A DNA stretch of 44,947 nt, taken from Craurococcus roseus (GTDB lineage Bacteria; Pseudomonadota; Alphaproteobacteria; Acetobacterales; Acetobacteraceae). A model generated the notes under the pieces. The model had not been told where the DNA came from. It saw nothing but the letters and a program-made list of their open reading frames with translations, and ran no database searches. The DNA is taken from NCBI RefSeq assembly GCF_039523795.1, contig NZ_BAAAFZ010000077.1:1-44947 (forward strand), in the 5' to 3' direction. How positions within the stretch are numbered: the first letter of the stretch is position 1; each line of letters starts with the position of its first letter. Shown in pieces: positions 32,061 through 40,160 of the stretch. The translations under genes and the position numbers were made by a program.

Positions 32061-33791
32061 ATGGCACGGGTGGAAACGCCCTGGAACAGCTTGCCCGCCA
32101 TGCTGTTCGATCTGGCGCGGCAACGGCCCGGGAGGCCGATGCTGCGGTTTTGGCGCGACGGGGGCTGGCGCTCCGTCTCCTGGGCCGACTTCGCCCGCCG
32201 CACCGCCGCCGCGGCCGCCGGGCTGCGCGCGGCCGGCGTCTCGCCCGGCGACCGCGTGCTTCTGGTGAGCGAGAGCCGGCCGGAGTTCAACATCGCCGAC
32301 GCCGCGCTGATGGCCATCGGCGCGGTCACGGTGCCGACCTACGGCACGAACCTGCCGGGCGACCACGCCCACGTCCTGCGCGACTCCGGCGCCCGCGCCG
32401 CCATCGTCTCCACCCCCGCCCTGGCCGAGAAGGTCCTGGCCGGCGCCGCCGACGCGAACGGGCTAGACCTGCTGGTCTGCATGGACGGCGACCCGCCCAT
32501 GCCGCAAGGCACCCGCCTCGTCCGGTGGGCCGAACTGGAAGCGGCGCCGGGCGACCTGCCGATGCTGATGGCCGAGGCGGAGCAGATCCCCTCGGGGCGC
32601 CTCGCCTGCCTGATCTACACCTCCGGCACCGGCGGCTCGCCCAAAGGCGTGATGCTGCCGCACCGCGCCATGCTGGCGAACCGCGCCGGCCTCGCGGACG
32701 CCCTGGCGCGGCTCCCGGTCGAGGACACGCCCTACCTGTCCTTCCTGCCGCTGTCCCACTCCTACGAGCACACGGTCGGCTGCTTCCTCCTGCCGTCGAT
32801 GGGCATGGAGGTGGTGTATTCGCGCGGCGCCGACCGCTTGGCGGCGGAGATGCAGGAGGTGCGCCCCACCATCCTGACGGCCGTGCCGCGCCTGTTCGAG
32901 GTGCTGCGGACGCGGATGCTGGCGCAGGTGGAGAAGGACGGCGGTCTGAAGCGCCGCCTGTTCGAGCGCGCGCTCGCCCTCGGCCTGCGGAAGCTGGACG
33001 GCCCGCCCCTCGGCCTCTTGGAACGCGCGCAGGACGCGGTGCTGGACCGCTTGGTGCGGAACAAGGTCCGCGCGCGCTTCGGCGGGCGGCTGGAGTGCAT
33101 GGTGTCCGGCGGCGCCCGGCTCGATCCGGACCTGTCGGGCTTCTTCCTCGCCCTCGGCCTCCCCGTGCTGCAAGGCTACGGCCAGAGCGAGGCCGGGCCG
33201 GTCGTCAGCGTCAACCGTCCTTGGAGCAACCGCCGCCACACGGTGGGCGAGCCGCTGGGTGGCGTGGAAACCCGCATCGCGGAGGACGGCGAGATCCTGG
33301 TCCGCGGCGACCTGGTGATGGACGGCTATTGGAACGCTCCGGAGGCCACCGCACGCGCCTTGATCCCGCCAGGACCGGGCGAGACGCGGCCCTGGCTCCG
33401 CACCGGCGACGTCGGGCGGTTGGAGGAAGGCCGCCTGGTCGTCACCGACCGCAAGCGCGACTTCATCAAGACGCTGGGCGGCGACATGGTCAGCCCCGCC
33501 AAGATCGAGAGCCTGCTGATGGCCGAGCCCGAAATCGCCCAGGCGGTCGCCGCCGGCGAAGGCCAACCCGCGATCGTGGCCATCATCGTCCCCGCCGAGG
33601 GCATGGAAGCCGGGCTCGCCGACGCGGTGAAGCGCGTCAACGCCCGCCTGTCGCCCTTCGAGCGCGTCCGCCGCTGGCTGCCCGCGCCGCCCTTCTCGCT
33701 GGAGAACGGCCTGTTGACGCCGACCATGAAGGTGAAGCGGCGCTTGGTGATCGAGCGCTACGACCGCGAGATCGCGGCTCTGGGGCGCTGA
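32061..33791 (+). CDS. Long-chain acyl-CoA synthetase (AMP-forming)
   Basis: AMP-dependent ligase of 576 residues that activates a carboxylic acid, probably a fatty acid, to its CoA thioester through an acyl-adenylate. The P-loop-like motif LIYTSGTGGSPKGVML is at about 185-200. Other signatures are SHSYEHTVGC, GYGQSEAGP (about 372), GDVG at about 450 and DRKRDFIKTLGGDMVSP, with the usual Lys in the C-terminal hinge and TPTMKVKR near the end. SHSYEHTVG followed by the adenylate motif resembles FadD15/FAA1-like long-chain enzymes. The ATG at 32061 has AGGGAGG 12 bases upstream. It is divergent from pepF and converges on the lipoprotein gene. Confidence 0.92.
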   Translation: MARVETPWNSLPAMLFDLARQRPGRPMLRFWRDGGWRSVSWADFARRTAAAAAGLRAAGVSPGDRVLLVSESRPEFNIADAALMAIGAVTVPTYGTNLPGDHAHVLRDSGARAAIVSTPALAEKVLAGAADANGLDLLVCMDGDPPMPQGTRLVRWAELEAAPGDLPMLMAEAEQIPSGRLACLIYTSGTGGSPKGVMLPHRAMLANRAGLADALARLPVEDTPYLSFLPLSHSYEHTVGCFLLPSMGMEVVYSRGADRLAAEMQEVRPTILTAVPRLFEVLRTRMLAQVEKDGGLKRRLFERALALGLRKLDGPPLGLLERAQDAVLDRLVRNKVRARFGGRLECMVSGGARLDPDLSGFFLALGLPVLQGYGQSEAGPVVSVNRPWSNRRHTVGEPLGGVETRIAEDGEILVRGDLVMDGYWNAPEATARALIPPGPGETRPWLRTGDVGRLEEGRLVVTDRKRDFIKTLGGDMVSPAKIESLLMAEPEIAQAVAAGEGQPAIVAIIVPAEGMEAGLADAVKRVNARLSPFERVRRWLPAPPFSLENGLLTPTMKVKRRLVIERYDREIAALGR

Positions 33792-33822
33792 CGGCTTGGC
33801 GCCGGTTTGACAGCACCGGGCC

Positions 33823-34206
33823 TCAGCGCGGAGGCAACTGCCCGCGCCAGAACTGCCCGAGCCGGTCCTGCGGCGGTGTGCGCGGCAACTCCCCGCGCCA
33901 GAACTGCCCCAACCGGTCCTGCGGCGGGCTCGTCGGCCGGGCCGAGAACGGCGGCCGTCGCTCCACGGAGCCGCCTCCGTAGTGCCTGCGGGGACCCGAG
34001 AAGCGGTCGTATCCCCGGTAGTCGTATCCCCTGTAACGGCCGTAACCGCCGTAGTCGTAGCCGCCGTAGTAAGGCGATCCGTAATAGCCGGGCCCGCGGG
34101 GGTAGCCGCCGCCGTAGTACCCGGAGCCGCCGGTGTAGCCGCCGCTACAGCCCGCCAGGAGGGCCCCGAGCACCGCCCAAACCAGCGCGCGACGCGCGGC
34201 CTTCAT
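33823..34206 (-). CDS. Gly/Tyr-rich lipoprotein with C-terminal repeat
   Basis: A 127-residue predicted lipoprotein. The signal peptide ends in the lipobox LLAGC (Cys20), after which a Gly/Tyr-rich region (YYGGGYPRGPGYYGS) spans about 60 residues. The C-terminus has two copies of a 17-residue unit containing PPQDRLGQFWRGELP. I do not recognise a family; it may be a surface or envelope component. The ATG at 34206 was preferred to one at 34224 because the signal peptide then starts at MKAARR. It converges on the acyl-CoA synthetase. Confidence 0.65.
   Translation of the reverse strand: MKAARRALVWAVLGALLAGCSGGYTGGSGYYGGGYPRGPGYYGSPYYGGYDYGGYGRYRGYDYRGYDRFSGPRRHYGGGSVERRPPFSARPTSPPQDRLGQFWRGELPRTPPQDRLGQFWRGQLPPR
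33833..33934. repeat. 51-bp tandem repeat, two copies
   Basis: Copies at 33833-33883 and 33884-33934 encode PPQDRLGQFWRG-type units at the lipoprotein C-terminus. The period is 51 bases, so the reading frame is kept. Confidence 0.8.
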
Positions 34207-34272
34207 CCATCCGACCCGTTCCATGTTCCGCGTCCCGTCGCTTCCCGTGCCAGCGGCTGTCCAAGGGCGCGC

Positions 34273-35058
34273 TCACGGCGCCGACCGCGCGGGCTGCAGG
34301 AGCAAACGACCCAGCCGCTGCTGCCGCTCGCCGCGCCAGCCCTCGACGCCGATCACAACCGCGTCGCCCGCCGCGGGCGCCGCGCGGTAGCTCCTGAACA
34401 GCCGGTCCCACCAGGGCAGGCAGAAGCCATAGCAACTGTCCGTCTCCGCCCGCACCTCCGAATGGTGCGTCCGGTGCATTTCGGGCGTCACCACCACCCA
34501 GCGCAGCCAGCGCTCCAGCCGCGGCGGCAGGCTGATGGCAGCGTGGTTGAACATGGCGGTGGCGTTCAGCACCACCTCGAACGCCAGCACGGCAACGGCG
34601 GGCGCCCCCAGCGCCACCACCGCCGCCATCTTCAGCCCCATGGAAAGCAGGATCTCCACCGGGTGGAAGCGCAGGCCCGTGGTGGCGTCCAATTCCGGGT
34701 CGGCGTGGTGGACCCGGTGCAACCGCCACAGCGCCGGTACCGCGTGCGTCCAGCGGTGCTGCCAGTAGATCAGCAGGTCGAGCAGCACCATGCTCGCCGG
34801 GATCGAAACCCAACCCGGCGCCGCGAGGGCGTGCCACAGCCCGATCCCCCGCGCCTCCGCCCAGAGCGCTGCGCCCACAGCGGCGGCCGGCACGGTGACT
34901 CGGACCAGCAAGGAGCCGAGCGCGGCTAGCCCGAGGTTCGGAAACCAGCGCCGCCGGCCCAGCGGCCCCCGCCGCCAGGGCAGCACCCGCTCCAGGACGA
35001 GCAGCAGCCCGAAGGCGGACAGGAAGACGCCGAAGCGAAGCAGGGGCTCGTTGGCCAT
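34273..35058 (-). CDS. Sterol desaturase/fatty acid hydroxylase-family membrane protein
   Basis: Integral membrane di-iron enzyme, 261 residues. The His clusters of the family are present: QHRWTH (100-105), HRVHH (114-118) and HRTHH (195-199), with NH at 171-172. Four to five hydrophobic segments surround them. The family hydroxylates or desaturates lipids such as sterols, hopanoids or fatty acids using oxygen; the substrate here is unknown. The ATG at 35058 has GGGGGCG upstream. It follows the phasin-CBS gene on the same strand after 75 bases; the order gives no clue to substrate. Confidence 0.85.
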   Translation of the reverse strand: MANEPLLRFGVFLSAFGLLLVLERVLPWRRGPLGRRRWFPNLGLAALGSLLVRVTVPAAAVGAALWAEARGIGLWHALAAPGWVSIPASMVLLDLLIYWQHRWTHAVPALWRLHRVHHADPELDATTGLRFHPVEILLSMGLKMAAVVALGAPAVAVLAFEVVLNATAMFNHAAISLPPRLERWLRWVVVTPEMHRTHHSEVRAETDSCYGFCLPWWDRLFRSYRAAPAAGDAVVIGVEGWRGERQQRLGRLLLQPARSAP

Positions 35059-35133
35059 CGCCCCCGAAATGGGGCTGCCCGTGACGGGCCGCCAGGGTGG
35101 CGCAACGGGGCCGGAAACGGGGGACGCGCGCGA

Positions 35134-36390
35134 TCAGCCGGCGTCCGGGCCTTGGTTGCGCCGACCGCCCGGCCGCGACACGCCTTCCAGCGCCTCGCCC
35201 GCAATGGCGCCACCGGCTTCCCGCGCCAGGTCGCCGAGCGACAGGATGCCGACCAAGCGCCTGTCCCGGTTCAGCACCGGCACCCGCTGCACCTGCTGCA
35301 CCGCCATGGAGGCCGCGGCGCTTTCGATGGTTTCGTCGGCGAAGACGTAGTGCGGCTCGCCCGACATCACCTCGCGCAGCTTGGTCCTGGACGGGTCCAT
35401 GCCGGCCGCGGCCACGCGCAAGGCGATGTCGCGGTCCGTCACCATGCCGACGAGGCGGTCGCCCTCGCCCACCGGCAGGGCGCCCGTGTCCCGCTCCCGC
35501 ATCAATCGCGCCGCCTGCTGCACCGTGTCATCAGGGCTGGCAAGCGCCACGTCCCGGCTCATGACGTCCGCCACCTTGCCGTCGCCGCCATGCCTCGCCG
35601 CCTTCGGCTCCGGCTGGCGGGGCGGCTGCTCCGCCGCCGCTTGCCGCGCGGCCTGCAACAGCATCGTGCCGCCCCGGGCCAGCGCCTCGAAGTACTCGCG
35701 CACGAAGCGCCGTTGCAGCTCCACCACGGCGCTCGGCCCGGTGCGGCGCAGCATCTCGTCGGCGAAGCGCATGTTGGTTTCCATCACTGCCTGCACGAGC
35801 CTGGACACCGCCTGCTGGGCTTCCTGGAAGTTGGCGGGGCTCGGAAGCGCGCCCGCCGGGCCCGCCGCGAGCGAACGCATGCCGGCGGCGGCCTGCTCGG
35901 CCAACCCGGCGAGCTCACGCCCGGCCTTCTCCGCCTCGCCCGCCGCGCCCTGGACCGAGCGGGCCTGCCCCGCCGCCGCGTCCCGCGCCGCTTCGCCCGC
36001 GGTGTCGGCCGCGACTTCAGTGCCGCCGACCGCTCGCCGCCCGGCGCCAACCGTCGCTTCGGTGCCGCGCTCGGCCGCCCCGCCGGCGCGCCGAGCGGTG
36101 TCGGCGGCGGCGGCGGTGCCCTCCCGCATCGCCTCGNNNNNNNNNNNNNNNNNNNNNNNNNNNNNNNNNNNNNNNNNNNNNNNNNNNNNNCCCTCGCGGA
36201 TCGCGGCGCCGGCGCGCTGGACGGCTTGCTGCGCCGCCTGCGCGGCGGCCCGGCCCGTCTTCTTGGTGGCGCCCGACGTTCCGCTCCGCGCGGCGGCGCC
36301 CGTCGCCGCGCCCTTCGCGGCCTGCCCCCGCGCCGTCTCGCCGGCGCCGGACCGGGCCCTGGAGCCGCCGGATCGCTTGGTGTCCGCCAT
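35134..36390 (-). CDS. Phasin-like domain fused to CBS pair; interrupted by assembly gap
   Basis: Predicted 418-residue protein including a run of 54 N. After a Lys/Arg/Ala-rich start resembling histone H1 or PhaF-like tails, an Ala-rich helical region follows. The segment NFQEAQQAVSRLVQAVMETN, then RFVREYFEALARGGTMLLQA (about 190-260), resembles phasins of polyhydroxyalkanoate granules. Two CBS domains follow (about 275-400: VADVMSRDVALASPDDTVQQA; LREVMSGEPHYVFADETIES). The ATG at 36390 is preceded by GGGGGACC. The gap length keeps the frame but is a placeholder. A granule- or nucleoid-associated energy sensor is an inference. An EcfG-like element lies at 36449-36474. Confidence 0.72.
   Translation of the reverse strand: MADTKRSGGSRARSGAGETARGQAAKGAATGAAARSGTSGATKKTGRAAAQAAQQAVQRAGAAIREXXXXXXXXXXXXXXXXXXXEAMREGTAAAADTARRAGGAAERGTEATVGAGRRAVGGTEVAADTAGEAARDAAAGQARSVQGAAGEAEKAGRELAGLAEQAAAGMRSLAAGPAGALPSPANFQEAQQAVSRLVQAVMETNMRFADEMLRRTGPSAVVELQRRFVREYFEALARGGTMLLQAARQAAAEQPPRQPEPKAARHGGDGKVADVMSRDVALASPDDTVQQAARLMRERDTGALPVGEGDRLVGMVTDRDIALRVAAAGMDPSRTKLREVMSGEPHYVFADETIESAAASMAVQQVQRVPVLNRDRRLVGILSLGDLAREAGGAIAGEALEGVSRPGGRRNQGPDAG
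36137..36190. other. Assembly gap (54 N) within a repeat-rich part of the phasin-CBS gene
   Basis: The N run sits between sequences that read AIREG on one side and EAMREG on the other, so a tandem repeat of the helical region probably blocked assembly. The true length is unknown. Confidence 0.95.
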
Positions 36391-36448
36391 GGTCGGAGGT
36401 CCCCCGATCAAAAAAACGCAGATGCCCTTGCCATCAGGCGCCAACCTC

Positions 36449-36474
36449 CAACGCCGGCCGGGGCGCGCAGGTTC
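36449..36474 (-). promoter_or_regulatory. Possible EcfG-type promoter for the phasin-CBS gene (one mismatch)
   Basis: The minus strand reads CGAAC, 17 bases, CGTT, one base off the consensus, about 60 bases before the chosen start at 36390. Weak on its own. Confidence 0.25.
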
Positions 36475-36511
36475 GCCAGCGGCGCGCGCCCCCGACGCAC
36501 GGCGCCGGCCG

Positions 36512-36781
36512 TTACATCCCGAGCGCGCGGCGGTAGAGGTCCAGCAACGTCTCCTGCTCCTCCACCTCGGCGGGCTCCTTCTTGCGGATGGAGATGATCT
36601 GCCGCACCACCTTCACGTCGAAGCCCGCGCTTTTGGCTTCGGCGAAGATGTCCTTGATGTTGTCGGCGAGGCCCTTGCGCTCTTCCTCCAGGCGTTCGAT
36701 CCGCTCCACGATCGAGCGCAGCCGGTCGGCCGCGATGCCGCCGACCTCCGTGTCCTTCTCCGCCGCCGTCGCGCCGCTCAT
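36512..36781 (-). CDS. gapR: GapR/DUF2312-family nucleoid protein
   Basis: An 89-residue helical protein of the DUF2312/UPF0335 family, whose Caulobacter member GapR binds overtwisted DNA ahead of replication and transcription. Family motifs are RLRSIVERIERLEEERKGLADNIKDIFAEAKSAGFDVKVVRQIISIRKK, of which the LEEERKGLADNIKDIF part is typical. It ends ETLLDLYRRALGM, also conserved. The ATG at 36781 has AGGGGGA seven bases upstream; a GTG six bases earlier is possible. Restriction of the family to alphaproteobacteria supports the taxonomic call. Confidence 0.92.
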   Translation of the reverse strand: MSGATAAEKDTEVGGIAADRLRSIVERIERLEEERKGLADNIKDIFAEAKSAGFDVKVVRQIISIRKKEPAEVEEQETLLDLYRRALGM

Positions 36782-36833
36782 CCGCACATCCCCCTGCGTG
36801 AAAGCGCGGTGGTAGCAAGCGGGGAAACGCCGT

Positions 36834-37151
36834 TCAATGCTGGCGGGAAGCGGCGCCCGCGTCGAACTTGGCCTTCTGCTCCGCCGTGGCCTCGCGCTGG
36901 TGGAGCGCCTGCCACTCCTTGTACGGCATCCCGTAGATGATCTCGCGCGCCTCGGGGTCCGAGAGCGCCTGCCCGCGCTCCTCCGCCGCCGCGCGGTACC
37001 ACTTCGACAGGCAATTGCGGCAGAAGCCCGCGAGATTCATCAGGTCTATGTTCTGCACGTCCGTGCGTCCGCGCAGGTGCTCCACCAAGCGGCGGAAGGC
37101 GGCGGCCTCAAGCTCGGTGCGCGTCTTGTCGTCCATCTCCGGCGCGGCCAT
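36834..37151 (-). CDS. DUF1244-family protein
   Basis: A 105-residue protein of the conserved DUF1244 family. Visible family segments are FRRLVEHLRGRTDVQNIDLM, then LAGFCRNCLSKWYRAAAEERG, with the two Cys (44 and 47) of a likely metal or redox motif, and MPYKEWQALHQREAT. The function is unknown. The ATG at 37151 has AAGGGGACC upstream; Met6 is an alternative. It sits between a TctC gene and gapR on the same strand, with 52 bases to gapR. Confidence 0.88.
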   Translation of the reverse strand: MAAPEMDDKTRTELEAAAFRRLVEHLRGRTDVQNIDLMNLAGFCRNCLSKWYRAAAEERGQALSDPEAREIIYGMPYKEWQALHQREATAEQKAKFDAGAASRQH

Positions 37152-37235
37152 GGCGGTCCCCTTTTCCTTGCACCGCCGATGTGGCGCGGCTGGGGCCGCC
37201 GCGCCAGGGGGATGGGCGGCTGGCTCGTGGCGCCG

Positions 37236-38219
37236 TCAGTCGGCGTACTGGCCCGCCGCCTGGATCACCGGCCGCCACCGGGCCACCTCCTCGGCCAGGA
37301 AGCGGCGGTGGAAGGCCGGCGTGGCGCGCTCGTCGCTGGCGGGCTGCGTGACCAGGTCGGCGAAGCGGCTCCGCAGCCGCTCCTCCGCCAAGGCGGACCG
37401 GAGCGCGGCCGACAGGCGGTCCTGCACCTCCTCCGGCGTGCCCTTCGGCGCGTACAGGCCGTGCCAGGTGCTCATCAGCAGCGACGGCTCGCCCGCCTCC
37501 GCCGTGGTCGGCAGGTCGAGGCCGGGCACCCGCTGCGGCAGGGTGACGGCGTAGCCCTTGATGCGGCCTTCCCGCAGGAAGGTCGCTGTGTTGGTGGCCT
37601 GGTCGCAGAACACGTCGATGCGCCCGGCCATCATGTCGGTGATGGCGGGCGCGCTGCCGCGGAACACCACCCCGGTCAGCTTGGTGCCGGCGGTGCTCTG
37701 CAACAGCATGCCGCACAGGTGGTTGGCGGCGCCGAGGCCCGAATGCGCGAGGTTCAGCGCCTCGCCCTTCCGCCGGATCTCGGCCATGAAGCCGGCGAGG
37801 TCGTTCGCCGGGAAGTCCGGCCGCGCCACCAAGGTCATCGCCGCGTCGGAGGCGAGGCCCAGCGGCGCGAAGCTGTCCAGCACGCTGTACGGCAGGCGCC
37901 GGTACAATGTCGCGGCGCTGGCGTGGCCGATGTGGTGCATCAGCAGCGTGTGGCCGTCCGGGCGCGCCTGGGCGACGCGCCCGGCCGCGATCGTGCCGCC
38001 GGCGCCGGTGACGTTCTCCACCACCACCGGCTGGCCGAGGTCGCGCCCCATGCCCTCCGCGACCAAGCGGGTGATCACGTCCGTCGGCCCGCCCGCGGCG
38101 AAGGGCACCAGCACGGTGACGGGGCGGCTCGGGAACGCCCCTTGCGCCCGCGAAGCGGGCGCGGCCAGGGCGGCGGCGAACGGGCCGGCGAGAAGCGCGC
38201 GGCGCGGGATGTGCGTCAT
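37236..38219 (-). CDS. Bug/TctC-family periplasmic substrate-binding protein of the tartrate locus
   Basis: Periplasmic receptor of 327 residues. The signal peptide (PRRALLAGPFAAALAAPASRA) is followed by VTVLVPFAAGGPTDVITRLV, VVENVTGAGGTIAAGRVAQ and RPDGHTLLM, the Bug-family hallmarks. The ATG at 38219 has GGAGGAAC upstream. It lies 43 bases after the tartrate dehydrogenase-like gene on the same strand, so its ligand is likely tartrate or a related hydroxy acid. TctA/TctB are absent. Confidence 0.9.
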   Translation of the reverse strand: MTHIPRRALLAGPFAAALAAPASRAQGAFPSRPVTVLVPFAAGGPTDVITRLVAEGMGRDLGQPVVVENVTGAGGTIAAGRVAQARPDGHTLLMHHIGHASAATLYRRLPYSVLDSFAPLGLASDAAMTLVARPDFPANDLAGFMAEIRRKGEALNLAHSGLGAANHLCGMLLQSTAGTKLTGVVFRGSAPAITDMMAGRIDVFCDQATNTATFLREGRIKGYAVTLPQRVPGLDLPTTAEAGEPSLLMSTWHGLYAPKGTPEEVQDRLSAALRSALAEERLRSRFADLVTQPASDERATPAFHRRFLAEEVARWRPVIQAAGQYAD

Positions 38220-38262
38220 GTCCTGTCGTTCCTCCGGTTGTTCTTGTCCGCCGCGGCGGGGG

Positions 38263-39336
38263 TCACTCGTTGGCACCGCGGATCGCCGCGCACACCGCCT
38301 CCGTCACCTGCGCCGTCGTCGCCGTGCCGCCGAGGTCCGCGGTCAGCACGCCGTCGGCGCAGACGCGCTCCACCGCCGCCATCAGCCGCCCGGCCGCCGC
38401 GCCTTCGCCGAGGTGCTCCAGCATCATGGAGGCGGTCCAGAAGGTCGCCACCGGGTTCGCCACGCCCTTGCCGGCGATGTCGAAGGCCGAGCCGTGGATC
38501 GGCTCGAACATGGACGGCGACCGGCGCGACGGGTCGAGGTTGGCGGTCGGCGCCACGCCGAGCGAGCCCGCCAGGGCCCCGGCTAGGTCGCTCAGGATGT
38601 CGGCGTGCAGGTTCGTGGCGACCACCGTGTCGATGGAGGCGGGCCGGCGCACCATGCGCGCGGTCATGGCGTCCACCAGTTCCTTCTCCCAGCGCACCTC
38701 CGGGTACCCCCGCGCCACCTCGGCGGCGATCTCGTCCCACATCACCATGCCGTGCTTCTGGGCGTTGGACTTGGTGACGACGGTGAGCAGCTTGCGCGGG
38801 CGGGACTTGGCGATGTCGAAGGCGGTGCGCATGATCCGCGAAACGCCCGCGCGCGTGAAGATCGCCGTCTCCGTCCCCACCTCCTCCGGGTGCCCGCGGT
38901 GGGCGCGGCCGCCGTGGCCGGCGTACTCGCCCTCGGAGTTCTCGCGCACGATGACCCAGTCGATATCGCCCGGCTGCACGGCGCGGAGCGGGCTCGTGAG
39001 GCCCGGCAGCACGCGCGTCGGGCGGATGTTCGCGTACTGGTCGAAGCCCTGGCAGATGCGCAGCCGCAGGCCCCAGAGCGTCACGTCGTCCGGCAATTCC
39101 TGGTCGCCGACCGCGCCGAAGAAGATGGCGTCGAAGCCGCGCAGCGTGTCCAGCCCGTCTTCCGGCATCATCCGCCCGGTCTGTCGGTAGAAGTCGCTGC
39201 CCCAGGGGAAGTCGGTCACGTCCAGGGCGAAGTCGCCGCTGCGCTCGGCCAGGGCGCGCAGCACCTGGAGCCCGGCGGGGACCACTTCCTTGCCGATGCC
39301 GTCGGCGGGGATGGCGGCGATGCGGTGTCTGCGCAT
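38263..39336 (-). CDS. ttuC: Tartrate/D-malate dehydrogenase-type beta-decarboxylating dehydrogenase
   Basis: A 357-residue enzyme of the isocitrate/isopropylmalate dehydrogenase family, closest in pattern to tartrate dehydrogenase TtuC and DmlA (about 360 residues). The start RIAAIPADGIGKEVVPAG is diagnostic. Further motifs are FDQYANIRPTRVLPGL (about 96-111), VRENSEGEYAGHGG, KSNAQKHGMVMWDE and ATNLHADILSDLAGALAGSLG, ending in FEPIHGSAFDIAGKGVANP. It converts tartrate, through oxidation and decarboxylation, to D-glycerate, or acts on D-malate. The ATG at 39336 is preceded by GAAAGG. It is divergent from the GntR regulator at 39372 and close to glycerate kinase and pyruvate kinase, which fits the Agrobacterium ttu pathway. 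Confidence 0.88.
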   Translation of the reverse strand: MRRHRIAAIPADGIGKEVVPAGLQVLRALAERSGDFALDVTDFPWGSDFYRQTGRMMPEDGLDTLRGFDAIFFGAVGDQELPDDVTLWGLRLRICQGFDQYANIRPTRVLPGLTSPLRAVQPGDIDWVIVRENSEGEYAGHGGRAHRGHPEEVGTETAIFTRAGVSRIMRTAFDIAKSRPRKLLTVVTKSNAQKHGMVMWDEIAAEVARGYPEVRWEKELVDAMTARMVRRPASIDTVVATNLHADILSDLAGALAGSLGVAPTANLDPSRRSPSMFEPIHGSAFDIAGKGVANPVATFWTASMMLEHLGEGAAAGRLMAAVERVCADGVLTADLGGTATTAQVTEAVCAAIRGANE

Positions 39337-39371
39337 GGCGTCGGACCTTTCTCCTGTGCGATGAAAGCTAG

Positions 39372-40049
39372 ATGCATCCAAAACGGGTCCTGCCCGAACC
39401 CCCGGCGCCCCGGCCCGAGGGCCTCGTGGGCGAAGCCTACGAAGCGCTCAAGGCGAGCGTGCTCGACCTCAGCCTGCCGCCCGGCCACGAAACCACGGAG
39501 CCGCTGATAGCCGAACAGCTCGGCATGTCCCGCACGCCCGTCCACGCGGCGGTGCTGCGGCTGGAAGGCGAAGGCTTCCTGCGCGTGCTGCCCCGGCGCG
39601 GCGTGCGCGTGTCGCCCATCGAGCCCGCGGGGCTCCGCGACGCCTACGGCGTGCTGATCGCGCTGGAAGCGGCGGCGGCGGAAGCGCTCGCCGGGCGGCG
39701 CGGGTCGGGCGTGCTGGCGGGGATGCGCGCGGCCAACGAGGCGTGCGCAGCGGCGCTCGCCGCGGACGACATGGCGGACTGGGCGGCGGCGGACGACCGC
39801 TTCCACCGCCTGCTGGTCGAAGGGTGCGGCAACCCGGTGCTGGCGCGCCTGGCGTCCAGCATGGCCGACCACGCCCAGCGCGCGCGAACCGCGACGGCGC
39901 GCCTGCGTCCGCGCCCGACCCGGAGCGTCGCGGAGCACGGCGCCATCCTCGACGCGATCGCCGCCGGCGACGCGGAAGCCGCGAGGGAGGCCACCCGGCG
40001 CCACCGCGCGCGCGCGAGCGCCGAGATCCTTGCCGCCCTGGGCGGGTGA
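39372..40049 (+). CDS. GntR-family (FCD) transcriptional regulator
   Basis: A 225-residue regulator with an N-terminal winged helix (about 17-80; IAEQLGMSRTPVHAAVLRLEGEG) and a C-terminal FCD effector domain (about 90-220; DDRFHRLLVEGCGN, EHGAILDAIAAGDAEAAREA). It is likely to control the tartrate genes: it is divergent from the dehydrogenase with only 35 bases between them, and glycerate kinase follows. The ATG is at 39372. GATGCATC at 39371-39378 is a palindrome at the start, and GAATAC-N6-GTATTC at 40115-40132 is another candidate operator. The ligand is probably a hydroxy acid; this is inferred from context only. Confidence 0.88.
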   Translation: MHPKRVLPEPPAPRPEGLVGEAYEALKASVLDLSLPPGHETTEPLIAEQLGMSRTPVHAAVLRLEGEGFLRVLPRRGVRVSPIEPAGLRDAYGVLIALEAAAAEALAGRRGSGVLAGMRAANEACAAALAADDMADWAAADDRFHRLLVEGCGNPVLARLASSMADHAQRARTATARLRPRPTRSVAEHGAILDAIAAGDAEAAREATRRHRARASAEILAALGG

Positions 40050-40114
40050 GCCTGCCACGGCGGACGCGCCGCGGCGGCACCTCATCGGGATTGGCCAACC
40101 TTGCATATCAACTG

Positions 40115-40132
40115 GAATACCAACTAGTATTC
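40115..40132. promoter_or_regulatory. Inverted repeat GAATAC-N6-GTATTC upstream of glycerate kinase
   Basis: A perfect 6-bp inverted repeat in an AT-rich patch between the GntR regulator and glycerate kinase. A CAACTGGAATA/CCAACTAGTAT pair gives it an additional direct-repeat character. It overlaps a weak -10-like TAGTAT, which suits repression by the adjacent FCD regulator. Confidence 0.45.
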
Positions 40133-40160
40133 TTTACTGCAAGCCTGGAGAAACGCCCGC

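Noticed and set aside
29646..33791. Unbroken 1381-codon frame through the pepF region into the acyl-CoA synthetase
   Set aside because: Only the last 576 codons match a known family. The upstream part is antisense to the ABC1 kinase and pepF and is open because GC-rich codons rarely produce stops.
36410..36416. T7 tract (minus strand) as terminator for gapR
   Set aside because: No stable stem precedes it; the best pairing is GATG/CATC. It is more likely spacer sequence before the phasin-CBS gene.
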